The translations under genes and the position numbers were made by a program. A stretch of DNA of 64,000 nucleotides from Blattamonas nauphoetae (lineage: Eukaryota > Preaxostyla > Oxymonadida), in assembly GCA_033064195.1 (NCBI GenBank), contig JARBJD010000350.1:1-64000 (forward strand), in the 5' to 3' direction. Below the pieces are notes generated by a model, which was not told where the DNA came from, searched no databases, and saw only the letters and a list, made by a program, of their open reading frames with translations. Positions 1 through 7,230 of the stretch are shown piece by piece. Each line of letters begins with the position of its first letter. Positions within the stretch are counted from its first letter, which is position 1.

Positions 1-1657
1 ACCTTGAGTAAATCGGACTTGATCTCAAAGTGACTGGAACATTCTGACCTCTGGAACTGATGGAATCATTGCAGTTTGTTGGACATCCACTTCTCTGTGT
101 TGAAAAGCATAAAAGGAAATCAGTATTGTCATGAATCGGTCGTACTCTTGTCATTGTTTCATTTGGATATGTTCCGTCACCAGTGAGTTTCTCTACAACG
201 AGAGAATCTGTTAATGACCGCTCCAAATCATCAGGAACAGCTAGGTATGAATCAAGATTGAGTGTCGATAATGCGAACTGATAGAAGCGAGCGCCAATCG
301 TCGATGTCCAGTTTTCTGGATAGTATTTGTTGAGTAGATGCACACAAAGATCTTTCTGCATAGGATTGTGGAAACATGTGACTTCATTGTCGTAGTGCCG
401 GAAGAGGAGCATAATATCCTTAGCATTAACGAGAACCATCTGTTGAGTACAATCAATACCTGTTGCCGTTGGTGTCTTCTGAAATGGATAGAATGAGATC
501 TTTTCTGCTGGAATTGTTCCTGGACGATCCTGATACATCTTCTTCAGACTCTCTTTCGCAATTTCTTTCATTTTGTATCCAGCACTCATGCAATACACAT
601 CATCAATTTGAGAATCAATAATGTTTAGTGAGATGTACTGATCCACAAATTCTGGTTCTTTTGTTCCTGTTCCGGCTGAGCCATAGTAAATGTCTTGAGT
701 CACTGCAGATATCCTGAATGATTGGCCAATTTGAACGAAATTCTTAGTGCAGTTCGCAAGAAGAGAGTGGAAAAACCATGGACGATGCTGTTGACAATCA
801 GCGATTGCATGGTGAATTGGTGGTTTTGTTGAGCCAATGTAGGTCGAAAGTGTATTCTTCAAAGTGAGTTCAGGAATAACTGGACAACAAACAAATGCAT
901 CTTCATTGATGTACACACTGAATTTCAGATCACCAAAGAGACATTTTGGATAGTCAGTCATTCCAGAGAAAATGAGAAGATCTTCAAGGTTTATTGACAC
1001 ACGAATCGGTACCTTAATTGTATCAGTGAAATGACCAGCTTGTGACACCGATGTGAAGTCTGACAATGGAATATAGACACCTGCAACAGATTCGTCATGA
1101 TTCCAAGCATTCTGCCACGGAGTATGTGCATGCTTACGATTCTCCAATTGACTCTTTGGTTTGATCATATTGTAGATGTGAGACTCCATTGAAACGTCAT
1201 TGTTTGCTGTGCTGATGATTCTTTGATTGTTGTGAAGAACAGTGAATCTACTAAAGATTGATGCCGAATGCTTCAGTCCAACGAACATAAATATTCTCTC
1301 ATTTGAGTATGATCCTACTTGGTCTGGGGTAATGTCCCAATTGTTGACTTTTAAAGTCGTTATTATTGTGAACGTATTGAAGGAATCATCAATTTGGCAA
1401 ATATCCTGATTACCGGTCAGTGGAATGATTATTTCTTGTCCTTTGTAGAAACGTGAATTCTCAGATGGTTTCAACTCCTGGATTGAAGTACTGTGTGCTC
1501 CATCATTCAAGAGGAAATTTACGTGATGTTCAGACATTAATTGTTGTTGTATTTGACCAATATCATCTCTGGTATACTTGATTGATCCTGTGGTGTTTCC
1601 AGTCAATGGTGAGGCTCCATGTCTTTTGTTTGTCAGATGTGTAATGTGTGAGTTCAT
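1..1657 (-). CDS. Candidate Polinton major capsid protein, cut by window edge
   Basis: An open frame starts at the ATG at 1655-1657 and runs without a stop to base 1, so about 552 residues are visible and the C-terminus is missing from the window. Two features suggest a double jelly-roll major capsid protein. It is long and beta-rich without membrane segments or enzyme motifs. Near the visible end it has a stretch of the type NPMQKDLCVHLLNKYY followed by a FYQFALSTLNLDSYL-like segment, which is reminiscent of Polinton capsid C-terminal regions. A T-rich motif (1664-1676) sits just before the start. The assignment leans on context, as every other large Polinton gene is accounted for. The alternative is a minor capsid (penton) protein. 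Confidence 0.6.
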   Translation of the reverse strand, partial: MNSHITHLTNKRHGASPLTGNTTGSIKYTRDDIGQIQQQLMSEHHVNFLLNDGAHSTSIQELKPSENSRFYKGQEIIIPLTGNQDICQIDDSFNTFTIITTLKVNNWDITPDQVGSYSNERIFMFVGLKHSASIFSRFTVLHNNQRIISTANNDVSMESHIYNMIKPKSQLENRKHAHTPWQNAWNHDESVAGVYIPLSDFTSVSQAGHFTDTIKVPIRVSINLEDLLIFSGMTDYPKCLFGDLKFSVYINEDAFVCCPVIPELTLKNTLSTYIGSTKPPIHHAIADCQQHRPWFFHSLLANCTKNFVQIGQSFRISAVTQDIYYGSAGTGTKEPEFVDQYISLNIIDSQIDDVYCMSAGYKMKEIAKESLKKMYQDRPGTIPAEKISFYPFQKTPTATGIDCTQQMVLVNAKDIMLLFRHYDNEVTCFHNPMQKDLCVHLLNKYYPENWTSTIGARFYQFALSTLNLDSYLAVPDDLERSLTDSLVVEKLTGDGTYPNETMTRVRPIHDNTDFLLCFSTQRSGCPTNCNDSISSRGQNVPVTLRSSPIYSR

Positions 1658-1663
1658 TTTATC

Positions 1664-1676
1664 AAAAATAAAAAAA
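1664..1676 (-). promoter_or_regulatory. T-rich promoter-like motif before capsid-like gene
   Basis: On the minus strand a TTTTTTTATTTTT run lies about 7 bases before the ATG. The same motif recurs before most minus-strand genes of the element. Confidence 0.5.
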
Positions 1677-1694
1677 CATAATTGTTACTTTCAT

Positions 1695-1994
1695 TTACTT
1701 TTTCTTTTTTGGTTTCCTCACTTTCGGCTTCAGCTTTTCTTCCAGTCTCAGTATTTCACCTCTGAGCTGATTCGCTAGTGAATTGTTTCCTTCATTGATT
1801 GCTTGTTCATACTGTGCCATCTTTTCTGCATGGATTTGCTGATCTGACTTCACATCTGGGATCATCTCCACTCCTGTCTGTGCAATCTTTGAAATCACTG
1901 GTCCCACGAAGGGAATAAGATTCAAAAATGGTGCTCCAATTCTGAGAATGGTTTTACCGACTCCTGCTAATTTTGATAACCAACCTGGTGCCAT
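1695..1994 (-). CDS. Small MAPG protein 1 (possible minor capsid or membrane-active protein)
   Basis: A 99-residue protein. Residues 1-45 are hydrophobic and glycine/proline-rich with an MAPGWLSKLAGVGK start, then a predicted helical stretch with many E, Q and K, and a very basic tail (KVRKPKKKK). The N-terminus matches that of the next gene (MAPGSFNKLKNIGK), so the two are likely paralogues. A hydrophobic amphipathic head plus basic tail suits a virion-internal or membrane-lytic accessory protein, such as adenovirus protein VI or X-like proteins, but no homology can be shown here. The start codon follows a T-rich motif by about 7 bases. Confidence 0.6.
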   Translation of the reverse strand: MAPGWLSKLAGVGKTILRIGAPFLNLIPFVGPVISKIAQTGVEMIPDVKSDQQIHAEKMAQYEQAINEGNNSLANQLRGEILRLEEKLKPKVRKPKKKK

Positions 1995-2000
1995 TTCTGT

Positions 2001-2012
2001 AAAAATAAAAAA
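2001..2012 (-). promoter_or_regulatory. T-rich promoter-like motif before MAPG protein 1
   Basis: TTTTTTATTTTT on the minus strand, then ACAGAA and the ATG. Confidence 0.5.
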
Positions 2013-2028
2013 CTGGATTTACATTTAT

Positions 2029-2370
2029 TTATAAACCTTTGAATTGAATCTTTGAATTTGACGATTGAGGCATATCATCATTGGAGTATCGTCCATTTCG
2101 TGGCGGTTCATACTCAATCATTTGTGACCTTTGATCTGAGAAGTCCTGTCGTTGTGGCTTTTGTGACTGATTCATTGCTTTGTTTTGTTGATATACGTCC
2201 ATCATTCCGCCTAAGCCACTGAGGATTCCTCCTGTTGTTTGTCCAAATTTATTATTTGTTTGTGAGAGCAGTCCACCACCGACTTGAAGTAACGTTGGAG
2301 CTAGAGGTTTGATGAATTGAAAGAATTGCTTGCCGATATTTTTGAGTTTGTTGAAACTTCCTGGTGCCAT
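2029..2370 (-). CDS. Small MAPG protein 2 (paralogue of the downstream small protein)
   Basis: A 113-residue protein starting MAPGSFNKLKNIGK. Residues 15-65 form a hydrophobic, glycine-rich stretch (VGGGLL, GGILSGLGGMM) that could insert into membranes, followed by a Q/N/S-rich polar tail. Shares its N-terminal pattern with the 99-residue neighbour 34 bases downstream, so the pair probably arose by duplication and then diverged in the tail. Function not recognised; position among capsid-region genes suggests a structural or entry role (inference). Confidence 0.6.
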   Translation of the reverse strand: MAPGSFNKLKNIGKQFFQFIKPLAPTLLQVGGGLLSQTNNKFGQTTGGILSGLGGMMDVYQQNKAMNQSQKPQRQDFSDQRSQMIEYEPPRNGRYSNDDMPQSSNSKIQFKGL

Positions 2371-2376
2371 TTATGT

Positions 2377-2388
2377 AAAAATAAAAAA
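2377..2388 (-). promoter_or_regulatory. T-rich promoter-like motif before MAPG protein 2
   Basis: TTTTTTATTTTT on the minus strand about 7 bases before the ATG. Confidence 0.5.
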
Positions 2389-2405
2389 TACAATTCATTT
2401 ATAAT

Positions 2406-2993
2406 TTATCTCGGTATTGCTTTCGTGAGTGAAATTCCATAGTTGAGAATAGTGTTGTAAGCTTCATTGAAGGCAATGCTCATGTCTTTTCCACCAACAA
2501 GGATCTTGAAAATGGTTCGAAAGATTGGGAGTTTATTCAGACATAAGCACTTGTCAGACAGGTCATCCAGTTCAATCACAACATCATTGATCCCAGTGAG
2601 TGTAGCAATCAGTGCACATAAATCACTTTGGTTTGTGATCAGTTTCTTCGATGGTTCAATGAGATTATTCAGTAGTTTCTTTTCACAAGCAAATGCATTC
2701 TTGTACACTAACAATAGTTGGTCTTTGAATGCTGCTACATTTGATGTATATTCTCGAAGTGGTATTGAACGACTTTGTATTGGAGCTGATGGATAAATCT
2801 CGAGTGGTGGTGGATCATAAAGACCTGATTCATTGTTCATTTCAACATTTGCTCCTTGTTCATTTCGATCTTCGAGCTTTTGTCTTCCAGAAGATGCTCC
2901 TTTATTATCAATGATGACATTGTTGGTGATTGACGTTGGAACTGAAGAAGAACTTGTGTGTTTCGTAAATTGACAACTTAGAATTGGCTGCAT
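2406..2993 (-). CDS. Unassigned Polinton protein
   Basis: A ~195-residue protein starting at the ATG at 2991-2993; the in-frame GTG just before it is less likely. Residues 1-75 are polar, low complexity and S/T/N-rich with a PPPLEIYPSAP segment. Residues 80-195 look helical and globular (FKDQLLLVYKNAFACEKKLL, then leucine-rich helices). No catalytic motif is visible: the Cys/His spacing of an adenain-type protease is not seen. A T-rich motif lies at 3001-3014. A structural or accessory role is a guess from position. Confidence 0.55.
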   Translation of the reverse strand: MQPILSCQFTKHTSSSSVPTSITNNVIIDNKGASSGRQKLEDRNEQGANVEMNNESGLYDPPPLEIYPSAPIQSRSIPLREYTSNVAAFKDQLLLVYKNAFACEKKLLNNLIEPSKKLITNQSDLCALIATLTGINDVVIELDDLSDKCLCLNKLPIFRTIFKILVGGKDMSIAFNEAYNTILNYGISLTKAIPR

Positions 2994-3000
2994 CACTTTC

Positions 3001-3014
3001 TAAAAAATAAAAAA
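3001..3014 (-). promoter_or_regulatory. T-rich promoter-like motif
   Basis: TTTTTATTTTTTA on the minus strand upstream of the start at 2993. Confidence 0.5.
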
Positions 3015-3028
3015 TTGATTTTAATGAT

Positions 3029-3982
3029 TTATGATTCCATTTCTTTCTCCAAGTGTGCGAATCGAGCATATTCGGGTATGTACACTTGTTGATATTGTCC
3101 TACATCTCTTGTTCGATATGCTTCAGTTGTCAGTTGATTCAGAATTGTTGTTCTTTCAGCTGTGTATTGACCAAGGAATTCACCCAAATATGTTGGATTT
3201 GTTGTCGTACTGTCAAGAAATTGTGGATTTACCAATTCTTTGAAGTCTTTTCTGTTCTTGACTCTCTGACATTCTTCATTTGTGCTTGCGAAGTTTTGAA
3301 CATTATCTTCAAGCCATTTGTCCCACATCTTTGATGCTATTTTAGACTGAATGGAATTGAAAACCATATTGTCCAAGATTCCATTGCTAACGTCAACTGG
3401 ATGATCTTTACTGGCACGATACACCTTCAAAACAGTCGTCATATAGTCACCAACTGCTTTCTTCATTATTGCATATGGTTGTTGTGATCGTTGTTTTTGC
3501 ATGTCTCCATAGCTCACTTCATGATAGTTTCCTGGCAAATCGTATGTTCCAGTCTTGAGGAAATTGTTGTGTGCAGCCTTGATTCTTCTTCCATGATCTT
3601 GACGAAATGATGAATATGGTGGTTGTCTACGCATATCTGGTGTAGGATTCATTGAATAGTATGTCTCGACGACAGGTCGACTGTTGTATGGTGCAAGCAT
3701 AAATCCATTGGCTGCAATCAGATCACCAGTTTCTTTGCCATAAATCATTACATCAGGTACTTTACCATGTTTTTCCATTTGAACATTCCAGTTTTGTCCA
3801 GTCCTTTCAATGTATTCAAACGCTGATGGAACACTACTGAGTGCAGAATTGAATTTAGTTCTTATGTCATCTTCAGCATAAATTCGTTTCATTGCTGCTT
3901 GAGTACCTTGTGAATAGCTCAGTTTCGGTTTCTTTGGTTGTGCTTTTCTTGCTGTTTTTTGGTACACTATCTTTTGCGACAT
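3029..3982 (-). CDS. Unassigned Polinton protein, possible virion component
   Basis: A 317-residue protein. The first ~30 residues are basic (KTARKAQPKKPK), the middle is rich in Y, P and R, and the C-terminal third is polar with TERTTILNQLTTEAYRTRD-type helices. There is no signal peptide, membrane segment or nucleotide-binding motif. The length, basic head and place between capsid-like genes and the packaging ATPase would fit a minor capsid or DNA-associated protein, but this is inference only. The start is supported by the T-rich motif at 3998-4008. Confidence 0.55.
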   Translation of the reverse strand: MSQKIVYQKTARKAQPKKPKLSYSQGTQAAMKRIYAEDDIRTKFNSALSSVPSAFEYIERTGQNWNVQMEKHGKVPDVMIYGKETGDLIAANGFMLAPYNSRPVVETYYSMNPTPDMRRQPPYSSFRQDHGRRIKAAHNNFLKTGTYDLPGNYHEVSYGDMQKQRSQQPYAIMKKAVGDYMTTVLKVYRASKDHPVDVSNGILDNMVFNSIQSKIASKMWDKWLEDNVQNFASTNEECQRVKNRKDFKELVNPQFLDSTTTNPTYLGEFLGQYTAERTTILNQLTTEAYRTRDVGQYQQVYIPEYARFAHLEKEMES

Positions 3983-3997
3983 CTGTGTATTTCATAC

Positions 3998-4008
3998 AAA
4001 ATAAAAAA
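3998..4008 (-). promoter_or_regulatory. T-rich promoter-like motif
   Basis: TTTTTTATTTT on the minus strand about 16 bases before the ATG at 3980-3982. The divergent ATPase gene starts at 4044, so 3983-4043 is a short bidirectional intergenic region. Confidence 0.45.
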
Positions 4009-4043
4009 TCCAAAACTATCTTTTAATTAGTGATAAATCATAA

Positions 4044-4889
4044 ATGCAAAGATCAAATATGTCTCTGACAGCGTATGTGAATGCAAAAATAAGTGAAGCA
4101 TCTAATAAGAATGTTTCTCATGAAGTGCAATCACAAATACATCCAGACATCAATTTCAATCGCAATAGTGTCAATGTCCTGGTGGGAAATAGAGGAAGTG
4201 GGAAAACCTTCAATGCTCTTCGAGAAGTTGTCAAACTCCAAAATGTTCAAGTCAGAAATGAACTCTTTCACTTGTTTGTCTTCGTCACTGATAAGAACAT
4301 TGATCCAACATTCGACAAGTTCAAACCAATACTGAATGTTCCTTACGTGAAAGTGAAATATGATGAAGCACTACCGTTTCTCTTGGAATTGTCACAATCA
4401 AAAGCTGCTTATGAAGAGATCATTGACAATCAATGGCAAGACAGAATCACTGATGAATGCAGAGATGAACTCTTTAATGCATTGTACATTGATGACTTCT
4501 CAGTGAAGAATCTCCAAACAATTATTCTCCTTGATGATTGCCGCAGAATCCTAGGTGAACGAAGAACATCCAAAAATAGAATGACAATGATGGACTTATT
4601 ATTGGAGAATCGACAACCAAAGTTCACATTCTTTCTGAAGATGCATGAACTCTTCAGTTTGTCAGCAGATTTGAAGTCAAACATTGATTCAATGTGGATC
4701 TTTGGAGGATTCAACAAAGAACGAATCAGTCGAGTCTATCCTCAGTTGAACTCACCAATTGACATTCGACAGTTCTGGATTGTCTACCAACGAAAACAAA
4801 AATGTGAAGCAATCATTCTTCGATACAACACTGATGGAGTTGCATTGACAGAGATCAACAAAGATGGACGAATTCGTAGTGTCCGTTAA
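4044..4889 (+). CDS. Packaging-type ATPase (HerA/FtsK superfamily)
   Basis: A 281-residue P-loop ATPase. Walker A is VLVGNRGSGKT at about residues 45-55. Walker B is IILLDD at about residues 161-166 inside a hydrophobic beta strand. Downstream the ENRQPKFTFFL region and a basic C-terminus match the size and layout of Polinton and adenovirus-like genome-packaging ATPases, which pump DNA into capsids. It is the only plus-strand gene of the element. A second Met at codon 6 is an alternative start. Its 3' end overlaps the convergent small gene by 138 bases. Confidence 0.82.
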   Translation: MQRSNMSLTAYVNAKISEASNKNVSHEVQSQIHPDINFNRNSVNVLVGNRGSGKTFNALREVVKLQNVQVRNELFHLFVFVTDKNIDPTFDKFKPILNVPYVKVKYDEALPFLLELSQSKAAYEEIIDNQWQDRITDECRDELFNALYIDDFSVKNLQTIILLDDCRRILGERRTSKNRMTMMDLLLENRQPKFTFFLKMHELFSLSADLKSNIDSMWIFGGFNKERISRVYPQLNSPIDIRQFWIVYQRKQKCEAIILRYNTDGVALTEINKDGRIRSVR

Positions 4890-5243
4890 TTCTTGGATGA
4901 GAGTGCCAATCGTGTCTGTCAACGTTCGAATTGATTCTTCAATATCTGATAATCTTTGATCAATCGTGGATTCACCTGTGCTTTCATTACTTGATTTCCT
5001 AAGTGCAATTTCACCTCTTATTTTTGTTATTTTGTATCCATCAATTCTGATCAATCGATTTAGTTTCTGAGTGGTGTATTCGTTCAGTTCTTTTCTGTTC
5101 TTTTCCAAAAACTTCTGAAAATCATAGATGTTTTCAAAACAGTTCTGTTTAGGATCAAACGGTTCTAAAATCTTTAGATCTTTATCAAAATGTTCCAAAA
5201 ACTTTGGATCTTTTCCAAAATGTTCTAAACTGTTCCGAATCAT
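4752..5243 (-). CDS. Small charged coiled-coil protein
   Basis: The frame is open from 5339, but the ATG at 5241-5243 is preferred because a T-rich stretch (minus strand of 5251-5264) precedes it as in neighbouring genes. This gives about 163 residues: a charged N-terminus with a repeated pattern (LEHFGKD, LEHFDKD, LEPFD), a middle rich in K/E, then a DQRLSDIEESIRTLTDTIG segment predicted to form a coiled coil. It overlaps the ATPase 3' end on the other strand. No homology recognised. Confidence 0.5.
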   Translation of the reverse strand: MIRNSLEHFGKDPKFLEHFDKDLKILEPFDPKQNCFENIYDFQKFLEKNRKELNEYTTQKLNRLIRIDGYKITKIRGEIALRKSSNESTGESTIDQRLSDIEESIRTLTDTIGTLIQELTDTTNSSIFVDLCQCNSISVVSKNDCFTFLFSLVDNPELSNVNW

Positions 5244-5280
5244 TTTAAACAGAATAAAAATATTTGAAACACTTTTGAAA

Positions 5281-6390
5281 TTAAACGATATTGAACTCCT
5301 CAGTGAACTCTGGTGATAAATCATCGATGGAAGCAGCATGATACTTTGTGTGTTGAATTGGAACGTACACTATTTTTGGTAGACACGTGAGACCATTCAG
5401 AAGTCTTGCAACAACATTGCCGTGTTGGTATTCAATGAACTGACCAACAAATTGGAACTGTCTTCGCTTCTTCTGAAACTTGGCAACAGTCTTGTCCAAA
5501 TCAAGGTGAATCAACAATATGTTTCCTGGTTTGTATCGCCAAAGCAGTTGTGTTGTCTGCTGTCTTTGGATGTTCTTCAATTGTTCTTCACAACTGGAGA
5601 TGTACAGTGCTTCAATTTCACGATTGTTTTGTGCTTGCTGTGGAGTGAACTTGTTCCAGTACGCTCGATGAGGAGTCACGTTGTAATTGTTCACCATCTG
5701 ATTCATCATTGAATGATTTGCCATCTGTGTTGCATTGTCCTGGAATCCATCTCTGATTGTTCTGATCACTCGATCGACAATTCTATTGTGATTTGTGAAT
5801 GGTGAACTTGTGAAATATGTACTGACTTTCTGTTGCTTGAAAAACTCTGATGCTTCTCCACTTGTCCATGCTGCTTCTCCATCACCTCGAATGTTGTTGA
5901 CATAAACTCCACGATGATTAATCAGATCATTGATTGCAGTCATAACTTTGCTCCATGATTTATCCAGAACTGGAATAACTACCAAGTATTTGGTGTTTCT
6001 GTTGATGGCAAATAGGTAGATCTGCAGTACTGTTTTCGACGTTGGTGATTGGATAAAAACGAGATCAATTTCCCATGATCCAAACTTGGGAGAAAAGTAG
6101 GGTCTGTCACATTTCTGTGGAACCTTTCTGTCTGATGTCTTTTTTGAATCTCCAGTGATGTCTTTGGACATGAATTGCATCTTTGATCGAAACGGATATT
6201 GTATTTTTGTCACAACTGTTTGTATTTTTGGTTGATCAATCATCAATGTGTCAACTCCTTTTTCCCTCCTTATTTTCCTCGGATGTGCAGTATCCCATCG
6301 GTGAACATATTCATCGTACCATTCCTGAAAAGATCTTCCACCAAATGGTATTTGTTTTGGATGTGCCAAAAATGAACTCAGTTTCATCAT
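5281..6390 (-). CDS. Polinton integrase (retroviral-type rve core)
   Basis: A 369-residue protein. The rve core spans roughly residues 100-260: GSWEIDLVFI, then a beta-strand block (LFAINRNTKYLVV), NIRGDGEAAW, and the FTNHNRIVDRVIRT helix, in the order expected of the catalytic core. A KPGNILLIHLD and FQFVGQFIEY segment near residues 290-330 resembles a C-terminal chromodomain/SH3-like region. It would join the element's ends to host DNA. Its start overlaps the neighbouring gene by 80 bases. Confidence 0.85.
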   Translation of the reverse strand: MMKLSSFLAHPKQIPFGGRSFQEWYDEYVHRWDTAHPRKIRREKGVDTLMIDQPKIQTVVTKIQYPFRSKMQFMSKDITGDSKKTSDRKVPQKCDRPYFSPKFGSWEIDLVFIQSPTSKTVLQIYLFAINRNTKYLVVIPVLDKSWSKVMTAINDLINHRGVYVNNIRGDGEAAWTSGEASEFFKQQKVSTYFTSSPFTNHNRIVDRVIRTIRDGFQDNATQMANHSMMNQMVNNYNVTPHRAYWNKFTPQQAQNNREIEALYISSCEEQLKNIQRQQTTQLLWRYKPGNILLIHLDLDKTVAKFQKKRRQFQFVGQFIEYQHGNVVARLLNGLTCLPKIVYVPIQHTKYHAASIDDLSPEFTEEFNIV

Positions 6391-7207
6391 TTCCGAGAGT
6401 TCTGCTTACGTGTGAAAGAATAAACATATTTCGATTCAGTTTCTTTGATTCAACGATCTGTTTGTCTATGAATTGTTCCATTTTCTGTTGATTGTCCATC
6501 ATTGAATTCTCTGCTTTGATTTGTTCCTCCTCTGAATTGTCCTTCTGTTGATGGTCAAAATAACCTTTCACTTGTTCCAACATTCCCAGTACTTGCCTTG
6601 TCGTTGGTTCGACCTTGTTGATCTCTCTGACTGAGGGTATGACGCTTCTGGCAATATTCACAGATGGACGTGGATCTGGTGACTTGGGGATCAGTAGATC
6701 ATCATCTTCAAACCTCATCTCTTTCATTGGGAATTCATGTTCTGAACCAATTGATGTCGGGTTTCTCTTCTGTCCAGGAATGATTGGAGATTCCGGAGGT
6801 TCAATAGCAATTGGTTGGGGAAGTTGTGTTGGAATGACGATTGCTGGTGGTTGATTAAAATGACTATTCTGTGCTTCCTGATAATATCGTTGATATGCTC
6901 TGTATGCTTGTCTTGCATCGTTGTTTCTAAGGATCCATCCGGTGAATTGTTTCACAAATCTTTGAACAACAATTTTTCCATCAGCAATGTTTAAATCAGG
7001 AGGTAATTCTCCATTCAGCCAATCATTGAAGTGTGTCTCATCATTTGCGTCGTATGCTCCGTTTGAATCATTGACATGATAGGTTGGTAAACTTTGTGAA
7101 AATGTAAGTGTGACATTGTATATTTTTGTCTTGGAATGGAACGTGTTGTCCAGGAGGTTCTTCACTATTCGATCAATTTGTGTTGAATTCAAATACGGTC
7201 TACTCAT
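6311..7207 (-). CDS. Unassigned Polinton protein next to integrase
   Basis: A 298-residue protein. Residues 1-110 look globular (TKIYNVTLTFSQSLPTYHV, WILRNNDARQAYRAYQRYY), residues 115-200 are proline-rich and disordered (IPTQLPQPIAIEPPESP), and the C-terminal third is a charged helix (QQKDNSEEEQIKAEN). No enzyme motif. The start follows a T-rich motif at 7214-7223. Function unknown. Confidence 0.5.
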   Translation of the reverse strand: MSRPYLNSTQIDRIVKNLLDNTFHSKTKIYNVTLTFSQSLPTYHVNDSNGAYDANDETHFNDWLNGELPPDLNIADGKIVVQRFVKQFTGWILRNNDARQAYRAYQRYYQEAQNSHFNQPPAIVIPTQLPQPIAIEPPESPIIPGQKRNPTSIGSEHEFPMKEMRFEDDDLLIPKSPDPRPSVNIARSVIPSVREINKVEPTTRQVLGMLEQVKGYFDHQQKDNSEEEQIKAENSMMDNQQKMEQFIDKQIVESKKLNRNMFILSHVSRTLGNDETEFIFGTSKTNTIWWKIFSGMVR

Positions 7208-7213
7208 TTCTAC

Positions 7214-7223
7214 AAAAATAAAG
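7214..7223 (-). promoter_or_regulatory. T-rich promoter-like motif
   Basis: CTTTATTTTT on the minus strand, 6 bases before the ATG at 7205-7207. Confidence 0.45.
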
Positions 7224-7230
7224 TTTGTGT

